A stretch of DNA of 64,000 nt, taken from assembly GCF_025685425.1 (NCBI RefSeq), contig NZ_JAGTAS010000021.1, positions 62,001 to 126,000 on the forward strand, written 5' to 3'. Positions within the stretch are counted from its first letter, which is position 1, and every line of letters begins with the position of its first letter. Origin of the DNA: Terriglobus albidus. Its GTDB lineage: Bacteria > Acidobacteriota > Terriglobia > Terriglobales > Acidobacteriaceae. The notes beneath the pieces are model-generated. The model saw nothing but the letters and a program-made list of their open reading frames with translations. It searched no databases and was not told the origin of the DNA. The translations under genes and the position numbers were made by a program. Positions 27,191 to 36,035 of this stretch are shown piece by piece.

Positions 27191-28090
27191 ATGGATATCG
27201 AGCTGCGTCATCTGCGCTACTTCGTTGCCGTCGCGGACGAGCTCCACTTCGGACGCGCTGCGCGACGCCTTCATCTCGCCCAGCCACCGCTCTCACAACA
27301 GATTCGCAAGCTGGAAGAGATCCTCGGTTGCCAGCTCTTTCTACGAACATCCCGAGCCGTGCGTCTGACCGCTGCCGGCGAGGCTTTTCTGGAACGAGCT
27401 CGCCGCACGCTAAGCAACGTGCAGGATGACATGCAGGAGGCCCGCAGTATCGGCCGTGGCGAACAGGGCCTGCTGCGTGTGGGTTTTATCAGCTCCGCCA
27501 TGCTGACGGTTGTGCCTCGGACTTTTGGTACCTATCGCCGCCGGTTTCCTAAAGTGCAGCTTCAGCTCTTCGAGAGCTATACGTCATCGGTGATGCGCTC
27601 TCTCATGAACGGAGAGGTTGACGTAGGCATTCTGCGCGATGGTGGTCCCGCCAATGGTCTGCATGTAGAGCCATTGCTCAGCGAGCCTTATGTTGCCGTG
27701 CTTCCGAAGCGGCATCCGCTTGCCGCCAGCAGCAGTATCTCAGCTGCGGCGCTGCGTGATGAGCCATTTGTCTTTCATGCTGTTTCAGCCGGAACACGGG
27801 CGTACGAAAAGCCGATGTCCATCTTTGAGGAGCATGGCTTTCGGCCGCAGATTGTGCAGGAGGCTCCGCAATGGCTGACGCTGCTGAGGCTGGTTGGGGC
27901 AGGGCTTGGGGTTACGGTGGCGCCCGCGTGTGTCGAGAAGATCGTGCTGAACGATGTGGTGTGCGTACGTCTGCGGGGAGTTAAAGTACGCAGCGACCTG
28001 GAGTTGGCGTATCGCGAGGGAGAACATCGAGCCATTGTTAAAGGGTTTGCGGAGATTCTGAGAAGTGGAGTCGGAAGAGTTAAAAGTTAA
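27191..28090 (+). CDS. LysR family transcriptional regulator
   Basis: 299 residues. The N-terminal winged helix MDIELRHLRYFVAVADELHF...HLAQPPLSQQIRKLEEILG is canonical and is followed by a periplasmic-binding-protein-like effector domain (about 90-295). The closest recognisable flavour is the CatR/BenM-like branch for aromatic catabolism, but the effector cannot be assigned. The stop codon is supplied by an AGTTAAA-type repeat (last codons GTT AAA AGT TAA), so the C-terminal residues VKS may be repeat-derived. Confidence 0.92.
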   Translation: MDIELRHLRYFVAVADELHFGRAARRLHLAQPPLSQQIRKLEEILGCQLFLRTSRAVRLTAAGEAFLERARRTLSNVQDDMQEARSIGRGEQGLLRVGFISSAMLTVVPRTFGTYRRRFPKVQLQLFESYTSSVMRSLMNGEVDVGILRDGGPANGLHVEPLLSEPYVAVLPKRHPLAASSSISAAALRDEPFVFHAVSAGTRAYEKPMSIFEEHGFRPQIVQEAPQWLTLLRLVGAGLGVTVAPACVEKIVLNDVVCVRLRGVKVRSDLELAYREGEHRAIVKGFAEILRSGVGRVKS

Positions 28091-28228
28091 AGCGTTAAGG
28101 CATGGGCAGCCTCGGGTCTGGGTGCCCCATCCATTGCAAAGCAATGGGTGGGATGTTCGAGCGGAGCTCGAATCCGGTTGATTCAAGAGCTCGCGAGAGT
28201 ATGGGCGTGCCCGAAGAGGTCGACATGC
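28076..28228 (+). repeat. Heptamer run plus GGGTGCCCC and TTCGAGC hairpins
   Basis: GTTAAAAGTTAAAGCGTTAAGGCATGGG at 28078-28106 in shortened form repeats 22499-22534. It is followed by GGGTGCCCCAT (about 28120), CATTGC-AAA-GCAATG (28132-28146) and TTCGAGC-GGA-GCTCGAA (28156-28172). Together the same order of modules as at 22492-22625. No gene is seen. Confidence 0.7.
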
Positions 28229-28846
28229 CTAGCTCTGTTTCGTCTCGAGCTCGGCGAGGCGGGCTTCGAGAGCGGCGATGCGGGCTTCCAGCTCTTCTAT
28301 GCGGCTGGGTGAAGATGTTTTGGCAGGAGCAGCCGCTTCACTGATCTCTGGCATCCCACACAGCAGATGTGCGTAACGGGCCTCCCTTGCTCCCGGCTGG
28401 CGGGGCAGCAGGGCAACGAGAGGCGTCTCTCGTTCCATCATGCGTGTCAGCGTGCTTTGTACAGCCGCCGGGTCATCGAAGGTGTACATGCGGTCAGCGC
28501 GTGTACGCAGCTCTCCCGGAGTCTGGGGCCCGCGCAGCAGCAGTAGACACAAAACAGCGGTCTCGTCGCGACGCAGGTTCAGCACCGTGCGGACGCGGTG
28601 TTCAAACTTCAGCACGCGGCTGTCGTGCACCGTGGAGGTGTAATTGATGTCTTCCAGATGGCGAAGTGCGGCACGCACCTCTTCTTCACTGAGCTCCATG
28701 ACAGGTTCGCGCGATGATTTCTGGTTACACGCGGCAATCAATGCATTCAGAGACAGGGGATAGTACTCCGGGGTGTTGATCTCTTTCTCGATCAACGCCC
28801 CGAGTACGCGCGCTTCCATGGCAGAGAGTTCCATATGCATCAGCAT
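28229..28846 (-). CDS. yceH: YceH family protein (DUF480)
   Basis: About 205 residues made of two winged-helix units; MELSAMEARVLGALIEKEINTPEYYPLSLNAL and LRGPQTPGELRTRADRM are characteristic of the YceH/DUF480 family. Molecular function is not established in the family. A predicted C-terminal coiled coil (IEELEARIAALEARLAELE) follows an Ala/Ser/Pro linker. The frame opens at a TTG (28861), but ATGs at 28846, 28840 and 28834 are more plausible starts; no clear ribosome site discriminates among them. Confidence 0.88.
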   Translation of the reverse strand: MLMHMELSAMEARVLGALIEKEINTPEYYPLSLNALIAACNQKSSREPVMELSEEEVRAALRHLEDINYTSTVHDSRVLKFEHRVRTVLNLRRDETAVLCLLLLRGPQTPGELRTRADRMYTFDDPAAVQSTLTRMMERETPLVALLPRQPGAREARYAHLLCGMPEISEAAAPAKTSSPSRIEELEARIAALEARLAELETKQS

Positions 28847-28916
28847 AGTCCGCTGTGACAAAAAGCCTGGGGAAGATACCTCGGGGCATGATATTTTTCC
28901 CTTTGGACGAGGAGTC

Positions 28917-31900
28917 GTGACGCGGCGGTCTTGGGTGAAAGCGGAGCAGTGGATTCTCCGTCCGGCGCTATGGTTCCTGGCGCTGGCCGGGCTTTTTTAT
29001 TGTGGAGGGAACGCCGGCGCACAGGGTGGTCCGGCCTCCGGGTTGGATGGGGATAAGCTCCAGGCTATCTCCGAGATGAACTTTGATGTGATGACCATGA
29101 AACAGGGTCTGCCCCATGACTCCGTTTATGGTTTCGCGCAGGACACCACCGGCTATGTCTGGATCGCGAGCTTCGGCGGGCTCTCCCGGTTCGACGGCTA
29201 CCAGATGTACAACTACACGCACGACGCTCATGATCCGGGCTCTCTGCCGGATAACAATGTGCGGGTGTTGTTGTCGCGGGCCGATGGCGGGCTTTATGTC
29301 GGCACAGGAAGCGCCGGTCTTGTCATCTATCAGCCGGCGACGGACAGCTTTGTCACTCCGGTAAAAACCCCCGCAGTGTTGCGAAAGGCGCGTGTCTTCT
29401 GTATGGCCGACGATGGAGAGGGCGGTGTCTGGATTGGGACACAGAACGGATTCGCCCACTATCACGACAAGACCGGTGAGTTCGATCTCTACGGTGGACT
29501 TACGGGCAAGCCGGTTACCGGGAGAACGCCATCCGGCGGCATCTTCGCGTTGCTGCAGGATAAGGATCACGATCTTTGGGTTGGATCCGGTACCGGACTC
29601 TACATGTTGGCGAAGGGCGCCAAAGAGTTTGAGTTCTTCGCCGGCGACGACAAGCTGGGACTGAGGCCAGCAGTCTGGTCGATCTTCCAAGACCATGTCG
29701 GAGAAATCTGGGTAGGAACAGACACTACCGGGATAGGGACGGTTGACCAAAGGTCCGGGACGATACACGGATATCCCGGGCTTGCCGGAGAGGGATCGTT
29801 GATCGGGCCTCATACAGTACGTGTCTTTCTGGAGATGCAGCCCGGCCAGCTGTGGTTTGCGACCTATGGAGCCGGTTTGTTCTCGGTCGATACGACGACA
29901 GGGCAAACGCTGCACTGGGCTAAAGATCCAACCGCATCGGCGCCGCTGAGCAATGACTTCATTCGCGGTATGCTGCGTGACCGCTCCGGGGTGGTGTGGC
30001 TTGGGACCGACAGTGGCCTTTCTTCCATCACGGTGAATGGGCGCGGCATTTTCAACATTCGCAGCTCGCCACTGAGGCCGGACCGTCTCTTTGGCTCGGA
30101 GGTGCGAAGCGTCTGTGCCGGGTATGGCCGGGTATGGGTTGGCTTCGACCAAGGCGGGTTTGCAGAGATTGACCGGGATGGAAGCATCCATCGCATTAAG
30201 CCCGCACCGGGAGTGAACGGAGACCAGATCTCCCATCGCGAGGTGCTGGCGATGAAGCCGGTGGACGAGAAGACTGTGGTTGCCGGAGGCATCGGCCTGT
30301 ACCTGATCGATGTCGCAACGCGGACCTATCGTCCTATTGAAGATGCCTTCCTTCGCAAGCAGATTGTGAACACGGTGCTGGTCGACGGCGACGATCTGTG
30401 GGCGGGAAGCTACAACGGTCTGGCGCGCTATAACCGCCGGACCCGGCAACTCAAGGTCTTCGCTCACGATCAGAATAATGCCGCCAGCATCTCAGACGAC
30501 TATGTCCGCGACATGGTGAAGGATTCTCACGGACGGTTGTGGGTGACAACTCGGCTGGGGCTGGATCTCTTCGATCCCGCGACCGAAGGCTTCCGTCATG
30601 TACGTCATGACAAGAACAACCCGGCTTCGATTGCGACCGACAATATCCAGCCGATTGCGGAAGATGCCCAGGGCCGGATCTGGATCGGTTCCATCGGCTC
30701 AGGCATTCAGGTGATGGAAGAGTTGAAGCCGGATGGAACGGCACGATTCCGTACGATCGATCACGACCATAATGGCCTGCCCGATGACATCATCCTCGTC
30801 ATCCGTCGCGGACTTGATGGAACGATGTGGATCAATACACCCCGGGGACTCGCAGCCGTGGACCCGAAGAGCTTTGCCGTCCGGCGGTACGGAGTTCCGG
30901 ATGGATTGCAGGCGACGGCGCAGAACCTGTTCAGCTCCGCCATGCTGGATGATGGAACCGTTCTCTTTCCGGGGAACTCCTCGGTGGTCATCGTCCGGCC
31001 GCAGAAGCTGCACCCGTGGACCTTTGCTGCGCCGCTGGTAGCGACCGAGGTGACGGTGCAGGGAATGGCACAGTCGCCGGTGCTGCTGGCCCGCCAGGCA
31101 GGAGCAGGGCAACTGAGCTTTCCGTCCCATCGCGGTTTTGAGGTGAACTTCGCCCTGCTGGATTACACCTCCCCCGACGACACGCTCTACTCCTATCAAC
31201 TGGAAGGCTTCGACGATGGCTGGAGCGTGCCAAGCGCCAGCCGCCGTTCCGCGACCTACACCAACCTCCCTGGAGGTCAGTATGTCTTCCATATCCGTGC
31301 CGTCAGCCGCAACGGCGCGGGACCATCGCAGGAGATCAGCTTTCCTATTCACATTCGCAATGGTGTGACAGAGACCCTGTGGTTCCAGATTCTGCTGATC
31401 CTGCTGACGATTGGTGTCGTACTGTTGCTGGTCCGCATTCGGCTTGCCTATATGGCGCGCCGCCAGCGGGAGCTGGAGGCCGTGATCGCCACGCGAACCA
31501 GTGAGCTGGAGTCGAGCCGTCAGGAGTTGATACGCGTCAATGAGCGGCTGGCGCGGATCGCCCTCCATGATGAGCTGACCGGAACACTGAACCGCCGCGG
31601 TTTCTTTGATCGTGCTTCTTTGGAGGTCTCGCGCTCCCTCAGGTCAGGCCGCGGCTATAGCCTGTTGCTGGCCGATCTCGATAACTTCAAGCAGACCAAC
31701 GACACCATGGGCCATAGTGCCGGCGATGCTACGCTGCGCGCCATCGCCACGATGTTTGCCTCCTCTATCCGTACCTCGGACATCCTGAGCCGTTACGGAG
31801 GCGAGGAGTTCATCCTTCTGCTGCCGGAGACCGACGAGGCCCAGGCCTTCCAAATGGCAGAGCGGCTTCGCCAGATGGTGGAGTCAGCTCCCATCGAATA

Positions 31901-32063
31901 CGCTGGAATCGTCTTTTACACGACGACCAGCATCGGTCTGGCGACCTCGATGGGAGAAGAGGAGTCGCTCGAGGCTCTCATCTCGCGCGCGGATCAGGCG
32001 CTTTACCAGGCCAAACGCTCCGGAAAGAACTGTGTCCAGATTGCTTCCGGACAGACGGCGTAG
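28917..32063 (+). CDS. Periplasmic beta-propeller sensor diguanylate cyclase
   Basis: About 1048 residues. A signal or anchor segment (LWFLALAGLFYCGGNAGAQ) is followed by roughly 14 propeller-type repeats (GLPHDSVYGFAQDTTGYVWIAS and similar; two-component 'Reg_prop' blades), a Y_Y_Y domain (LYSYQLEGFDDGWS), one transmembrane helix (FQILLILLTIGVVLLLV), a short coiled coil and a GGDEF domain. The active site reads GGEEF and an inhibitory I-site RTSD lies five residues before it, so it should make and be feedback-inhibited by c-di-GMP. I place the start at GTG 28917; a longer frame into yceH lacks support. Confidence 0.88.
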   Translation: MTRRSWVKAEQWILRPALWFLALAGLFYCGGNAGAQGGPASGLDGDKLQAISEMNFDVMTMKQGLPHDSVYGFAQDTTGYVWIASFGGLSRFDGYQMYNYTHDAHDPGSLPDNNVRVLLSRADGGLYVGTGSAGLVIYQPATDSFVTPVKTPAVLRKARVFCMADDGEGGVWIGTQNGFAHYHDKTGEFDLYGGLTGKPVTGRTPSGGIFALLQDKDHDLWVGSGTGLYMLAKGAKEFEFFAGDDKLGLRPAVWSIFQDHVGEIWVGTDTTGIGTVDQRSGTIHGYPGLAGEGSLIGPHTVRVFLEMQPGQLWFATYGAGLFSVDTTTGQTLHWAKDPTASAPLSNDFIRGMLRDRSGVVWLGTDSGLSSITVNGRGIFNIRSSPLRPDRLFGSEVRSVCAGYGRVWVGFDQGGFAEIDRDGSIHRIKPAPGVNGDQISHREVLAMKPVDEKTVVAGGIGLYLIDVATRTYRPIEDAFLRKQIVNTVLVDGDDLWAGSYNGLARYNRRTRQLKVFAHDQNNAASISDDYVRDMVKDSHGRLWVTTRLGLDLFDPATEGFRHVRHDKNNPASIATDNIQPIAEDAQGRIWIGSIGSGIQVMEELKPDGTARFRTIDHDHNGLPDDIILVIRRGLDGTMWINTPRGLAAVDPKSFAVRRYGVPDGLQATAQNLFSSAMLDDGTVLFPGNSSVVIVRPQKLHPWTFAAPLVATEVTVQGMAQSPVLLARQAGAGQLSFPSHRGFEVNFALLDYTSPDDTLYSYQLEGFDDGWSVPSASRRSATYTNLPGGQYVFHIRAVSRNGAGPSQEISFPIHIRNGVTETLWFQILLILLTIGVVLLLVRIRLAYMARRQRELEAVIATRTSELESSRQELIRVNERLARIALHDELTGTLNRRGFFDRASLEVSRSLRSGRGYSLLLADLDNFKQTNDTMGHSAGDATLRAIATMFASSIRTSDILSRYGGEEFILLLPETDEAQAFQMAERLRQMVESAPIEYAGIVFYTTTSIGLATSMGEEESLEALISRADQALYQAKRSGKNCVQIASGQTA

Positions 32064-32200
32064 GCCGGTTGCAAGATTGGGGTATTCCCCGCCCACCCTA
32101 ACGTTGTGAGGGTGGGGCACCCAAGTGGGAGAAATTTCCCCTGTCGGGTGCCCCACTCTCGCGGAGCTAGGGTGGGCAAGGATGCCACAGATCTCTTACG
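32064..32200. repeat. GGGTGCCCC repeat cluster
   Basis: CCACCCTAAC / GTGAGGGTGG hairpin, GGGGCACCCA (about 32115) and GGGTGCCCCAC (about 32147) in inverted orientation. Same motif family as at 22556, 28120 and 36040. No gene is visible. Confidence 0.6.
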
Positions 32201-32238
32201 AGAGTTGGAAATCCATAACAGAACTCTCGTTGAATCTA

Positions 32239-32252
32239 TTTCGATATCGAAA
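32239..32252. promoter_or_regulatory. MarR-type operator
   Basis: Perfect 14-bp palindrome TTTCGATATCGAAA, 32 bases before the marR ATG, next to a TTGAAT (32230-32235) that could be a -35. Typical in form for autorepression by a MarR protein. Confidence 0.6.
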
Positions 32253-32284
32253 CATCTGATGTAGTAGAAAGGAGCAGGACAGGC

Positions 32285-32764
32285 ATGAGCGAGCAGAAAG
32301 CACTCTCGGCAACCCGCCTCTGGTTGGTAATGATGAAGGCCTACGACGCTGTCCGGACCTTTGCCGAAGATTCGATCGTCGGTACGGGCCTGGGGCTGAG
32401 TGACTTCATTGTGCTGGAGATGCTGCTGCACAAAGGCCCTCTCTCGATGACGCAGATTGCTGAAAAGGCAAGGCTTGCGAACGCCTCCACGACGGCCGCA
32501 ATTGACCGGCTGGAGCGCCGCAACTTGGTTCGCCGCGGGTTTCACGCGACCGACCGGCGGGTGCGGGTCGTCGAGTTGACGGACGAGGGAGAGAAGCTCA
32601 TCCGCTGCACCTTCTCGGCGCACAGCCGCGATCTGGAGGAGATGATGCGACCGCTTTCGGCCGCTGACCGCCAGGCGCTGCATGACGGCCTGAAGAAGCT
32701 GGGCCAGACCGCCGCCGCCAGTAACAAGGCAAAGTCCCAGCGGCAGGAAGGGGAAAAAGCATGA
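32285..32764 (+). CDS. MarR family transcriptional regulator
   Basis: 159-residue winged-helix repressor; LEMLLHKGPLSMTQIAEKARLANASTTAAIDRLERRNLVRR is the recognition helix/wing and HATDRRVRVVELTDEGEKL the wing tip. AAAGGAG precedes the ATG. The stop overlaps the start of the pirin gene (ATGA), and a palindromic operator lies upstream, so the pair is probably an autoregulated stress-response unit. No redox cysteine stands out that would mark it as OhrR-like. Confidence 0.93.
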   Translation: MSEQKALSATRLWLVMMKAYDAVRTFAEDSIVGTGLGLSDFIVLEMLLHKGPLSMTQIAEKARLANASTTAAIDRLERRNLVRRGFHATDRRVRVVELTDEGEKLIRCTFSAHSRDLEEMMRPLSAADRQALHDGLKKLGQTAAASNKAKSQRQEGEKA

Positions 32765-33468
32765 TTACCGTACGCAAGAGCAAAGAGCGTGGACACGCCA
32801 ACCATGGCTGGCTGGATACGTACCATACGTTTTCGTTCGCCAACTACTATGACGCCCGCCATATGGGCTTCGGTCCGCTGCGGGTGATCAATGAGGATGT
32901 GGTCGCTGCCGGCCGTGGCTTCGGCTCGCACCCGCACCGCGATATGGAGATTCTGACCTACGTCATCTCCGGCAAGCTGGCGCATAAGGACAGCATGGGT
33001 CATACGGAAGAGCTTGGGCCCAATGAGATCCAGCGTATGTCCGCGGGGTCGGGTGTCGTACACAGCGAATTCAACGGATCGAATACAGAGCCGGTACACC
33101 TCTTCCAGATCTGGATCGAGCCGCGTACGCGCGGCGAGAAGCCCAGCTATGAACAACTGGCCTTCGATCCGGCGGAGAAGAAGAACCGTTTCCGCGTGCT
33201 CGCCTCCTCGACGCGGGTCGCCGGCGCGGCGACTATCAACCAGGACGCGGCGGTTGCCGTGGCGGAACTGGAGCCGGGTAAGGAACTGGACTATGAACTC
33301 ACCGAGGGGCGGTCGGCATGGGTGCACGTGGTAAAGGGTGACGTTCAGGTGAATGGAACGTCCCTTCAAGCAGGTGATGCCGCTGCTCTGCGGCAGGAAT
33401 CAAAGATTCATTTGCAGTCGGGAAGCACAGGCAACAGCGAGGTGCTGGTTTTTGAGCTCGTAGCCTGA
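32761..33468 (+). CDS. Pirin family protein
   Basis: 235-residue bicupin. The metal site is intact: FGSHPHRDMEI (two His), LAHKDSMGH (third His) and the Glu in GVVHSEFN. Bacterial pirins include quercetin dioxygenases (YhhW type) and regulatory proteins; which applies here is unknown. Co-translated with the MarR regulator through a 4-base overlap. Confidence 0.93.
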   Translation: MITVRKSKERGHANHGWLDTYHTFSFANYYDARHMGFGPLRVINEDVVAAGRGFGSHPHRDMEILTYVISGKLAHKDSMGHTEELGPNEIQRMSAGSGVVHSEFNGSNTEPVHLFQIWIEPRTRGEKPSYEQLAFDPAEKKNRFRVLASSTRVAGAATINQDAAVAVAELEPGKELDYELTEGRSAWVHVVKGDVQVNGTSLQAGDAAALRQESKIHLQSGSTGNSEVLVFELVA

Positions 33469-33575
33469 GCCGATATGGTCGCGCGGACCAGTCGCAGTCC
33501 GTGCGCTTCCTGCCACCATCAACATTAACCCGAGCGCCTGGGGCGCTCCCCAACCAGGATCTTTTGGAGACACAA

Positions 33576-34163
33576 ATGAAAGTCACTCGTACGTTCGTTG
33601 CATCACTTCTTGGAGGCCTGCTTCTGGTTGGATCGCAGGCATTTGCTCAGACCTCGACATGGAAGATCGACCCGAACCACTCGGAGGCCGGCTTCCAGGT
33701 GAAGCACCTCTCGGTGTCCAATGTCCGCGGCTCGCTTGGCGCCGTGAACGGCACCGTGACCTGGGATGAGAAGGATCCCACCAAGTCGACCGTGACCGCT
33801 GTGGTTGAGACCAAGGGTCTCGACACCCGCGTACAGAAGCGTAACGACCACCTGAAGTCAGCTGACTTCTTCGACGTGGAGAAGTATCCGACGCTGACCT
33901 TCAAGTCGACGGAGGTGAAGCGCTCTGGTGAAGGCTTCCTGGTGACCGGTGATCTGACACTGAACGGTGTAACTAAGCCTGTGACCCTGACGGTGGATGG
34001 ACCGACGCCCCCGCAGAAGAATCAGCAAGGCAAGCTGGTGACCGGCTTCTCGGCAACCGGCAGCATCAAGCGTTCTGACTTCAATTTCGGCGGCAAGTTC
34101 CCGGATGCCGTTGTCAGCGACCTGGTGAAGATCACCATCGACGTTGAGGCGGACAAGGACTAA
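33576..34163 (+). CDS. YceI family periplasmic lipocalin-like protein
   Basis: 195 residues with a signal peptide (SLLGGLLLVGSQAFAQ). The mature part TSTWKIDPNHSEAGFQVKHLSVSNVRG and LTFKSTEVKR match YceI, a beta-barrel that binds polyisoprenoid or amphiphilic ligands. The frame is open from 33501, but the ATG at 33576 follows TTGGAGA and begins the signal peptide, so it is chosen. It is monocistronic and ends in a long perfect terminator. Confidence 0.92.
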   Translation: MKVTRTFVASLLGGLLLVGSQAFAQTSTWKIDPNHSEAGFQVKHLSVSNVRGSLGAVNGTVTWDEKDPTKSTVTAVVETKGLDTRVQKRNDHLKSADFFDVEKYPTLTFKSTEVKRSGEGFLVTGDLTLNGVTKPVTLTVDGPTPPQKNQQGKLVTGFSATGSIKRSDFNFGGKFPDAVVSDLVKITIDVEADKD

Positions 34164-34181
34164 TCCAAAGCGGTAAAGAAA

Positions 34182-34218
34182 CAGGAAAGGGCCTCCCAAA
34201 CGGAGGCCCTTTCCTGTT
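34182..34218. terminator. Bidirectional terminator between yceI and a small membrane gene
   Basis: 15-bp perfect stem (CAGGAAAGGGCCTCC / GGAGGCCCTTTCCTG, 34182-34196 and 34202-34216) with a five-base loop. It lies between convergent genes and has A/T-rich segments within the stem on both sides. Confidence 0.8.
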
Positions 34219-34233
34219 GAAGCGAACTTGAAT

Positions 34234-34503
34234 CTATTCCTCTGGCGCGCTTTCCTCTTTGCCCTGCATGCGCCACACGCGTGCGGCCAGAAAAAGCAGG
34301 GTAACCACGACAGAGACGACAAGAGCGGAGACTAAGTTGATCTCTACGACTTCGCCAAGGGGATTGCCTCCCTTATGGAAGCCGCCAAACTTCAGAGCAA
34401 GAAAACACAGGGCAGCGACAATGCCGCATTCAAGTGCAAGCCGCTGAGGTGTAGGTCCAGTGCTGATCTCTTCTTCGGTTGCATATTGCAGGTTTGGAGC
34501 CAT
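34234..34503 (-). CDS. Small two-helix membrane protein, unknown function
   Basis: 89 residues with two transmembrane segments (ALECGIVAALCFLALKF and NLVSALVVSVVVTLLFLAA) joined by a loop HKGGNPLGEVVE. The start ATG at 34503 is preceded by GGAGAA eight bases upstream; the GTG at 34518 would overlap that site. I do not recognise a family. It is monocistronic, convergent with yceI. Confidence 0.6.
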   Translation of the reverse strand: MAPNLQYATEEEISTGPTPQRLALECGIVAALCFLALKFGGFHKGGNPLGEVVEINLVSALVVSVVVTLLFLAARVWRMQGKEESAPEE

Positions 34504-34759
34504 CGTACTTTTCTCCACAATAAAGATGCCTGGTACCGCAAATAACGCGGCAAATAGAAAGTATGCACGTTTTCAAACATGCACGCACGGGTGTCTCTTC
34601 CGAAGGCACCACAGTATGAACGAACATTTGTAATGTTGAACAAAGTTTATGGGGACGGATTAGGACCGGCAATAACACAATGGTTTGCCGGCCAGGTTAC
34701 TGGGACCTGTCATCAAACTCCTGCTTGGCGGCGCCGGGAGCTCGACGAGACGCCCAGCG

Positions 34760-35995
34760 TTACTGGACGCGCTGGTGACGGAAACCCCGCTCGGTCAGCG
34801 CTGCCAGCAGCTCCGCCACATGCTCCGGCCCGCGGGCTTCCATGGTGATGTCGATGGCAGTGTCGCCAAGGTTCACATCGTAGTAAGCCCGGTTGTAGAG
34901 GGTGTCCACGATGTTGATGCGGTGGGCCGCGATCAGCTCGGTGAGCTCGGCGAGTGCGCCGGGTTTGTCCAGCAGATGAATGCGCAAGCGGATCAGACGG
35001 CCATCCTTGACCAGACCGCGTTCGATGATGCGCGAGAGCAGGGTGACGTCGATATTGCCGCCACTGACCAGAACTGCAGTCCTGGTGCCGGGCGGAAGAC
35101 CGGTCTTATGCTGCATCACGGCGGCGAGGGCAGTCGCGCCTGCGCCTTCAGCCAGGGTCTTCTCTCGTTCAAGTAGAACCAGGATGGCGGATGCGATCTC
35201 GTCTTCTTCTACGGTGACGATGCGATCGACATACTGTTCCGCGATCGGCAGGGTGACGTCGCCGGCGCGGCGTACGGCGATGCCGTCAGCGATCGTCGTG
35301 GCGGCATCGAGCGTTACATGATGGCCCGCTTCCACGGCTGCCTTCATGCTGGCCAGCCGGGCTGTTTGCACACCGACGACCTGGATCTTCGGGTTGGTCT
35401 CTTTCAACGCAACGGCAATGCCGCTGGTCAGTCCTCCGCCGCCGATCGGGATGACGACTGCTTCCAGACCAGGGACCTGGTCCAGCATCTCCAGGCCGAT
35501 GACACCCTGTCCGGCGATAACAGCGGGATCGTCAAACGGATGCACAAAGGTCATGCCCTTCAGCTCACACAGCCGCTTGGCCTCCGCATAGGCTTCGTCG
35601 TAGTTGGCACCATGCAGTACAACTTCGGCGCCGAAGTTGCGAGTCGCGGTGACTTTCACCAGAGGGGTCTGCACCGGCATGACGATGGTGGCGGGAATGC
35701 CGCGCTTGGTGGCGTGATAGGCGACTCCTTGCGCGTGATTGCCTGCGCTGGCGGCAATGACGCCGCGGCTGGCCTGCTCCGGTGTGAGTGTGGCGATCTT
35801 GTTCAGAGCGCCGCGCTCTTTGAAGCTGCCGGTCATCTGCAGGTTTTCGAGCTTGAGATAGATCTCGAGTCCGGTGGTTTTGGACAGCCTCTCCGAACGG
35901 GAACACGGAGATTCGTAGACACTGCCGCGCATCCGCTCGCGGGCGGCTCGCACATCCGCAAGGGAAACGCTCGGGGTCGCTGTCTCGGTCGCCAT
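34760..35995 (-). CDS. ilvA: Threonine ammonia-lyase (PLP-dependent) with C-terminal ACT domain
   Basis: Converts threonine to 2-oxobutanoate, first step of isoleucine synthesis or threonine catabolism. PLP lysine is K59 in MTGSFKERGALNK; SAGNHAQGVAYH and the phosphate-binding PIGGGGLTSG are present. A single C-terminal ACT domain (about 333-405, RIHLLDKPGALAELTELI) indicates allosteric control. 411 residues, matching the short one-ACT form rather than the two-ACT enteric IlvA. No ilv neighbours, so expression is independent. Confidence 0.93.
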   Translation of the reverse strand: MATETATPSVSLADVRAARERMRGSVYESPCSRSERLSKTTGLEIYLKLENLQMTGSFKERGALNKIATLTPEQASRGVIAASAGNHAQGVAYHATKRGIPATIVMPVQTPLVKVTATRNFGAEVVLHGANYDEAYAEAKRLCELKGMTFVHPFDDPAVIAGQGVIGLEMLDQVPGLEAVVIPIGGGGLTSGIAVALKETNPKIQVVGVQTARLASMKAAVEAGHHVTLDAATTIADGIAVRRAGDVTLPIAEQYVDRIVTVEEDEIASAILVLLEREKTLAEGAGATALAAVMQHKTGLPPGTRTAVLVSGGNIDVTLLSRIIERGLVKDGRLIRLRIHLLDKPGALAELTELIAAHRINIVDTLYNRAYYDVNLGDTAIDITMEARGPEHVAELLAALTERGFRHQRVQ

Positions 35996-36035
35996 ATGAC
36001 ACTAGGGTAAATGAGGTGGACCCCGGAGACTCTAA

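Noticed and set aside
28773-28916. N-terminal extension of the diguanylate cyclase into yceH
   Set aside because: Overlaps the yceH coding start and shows no signal-peptide character; GTG 28917 precedes the signal segment.
34519-34759. Gene or RNA between the small membrane gene and ilvA
   Set aside because: No convincing frame, hairpin or promoter; probably plain intergenic DNA.
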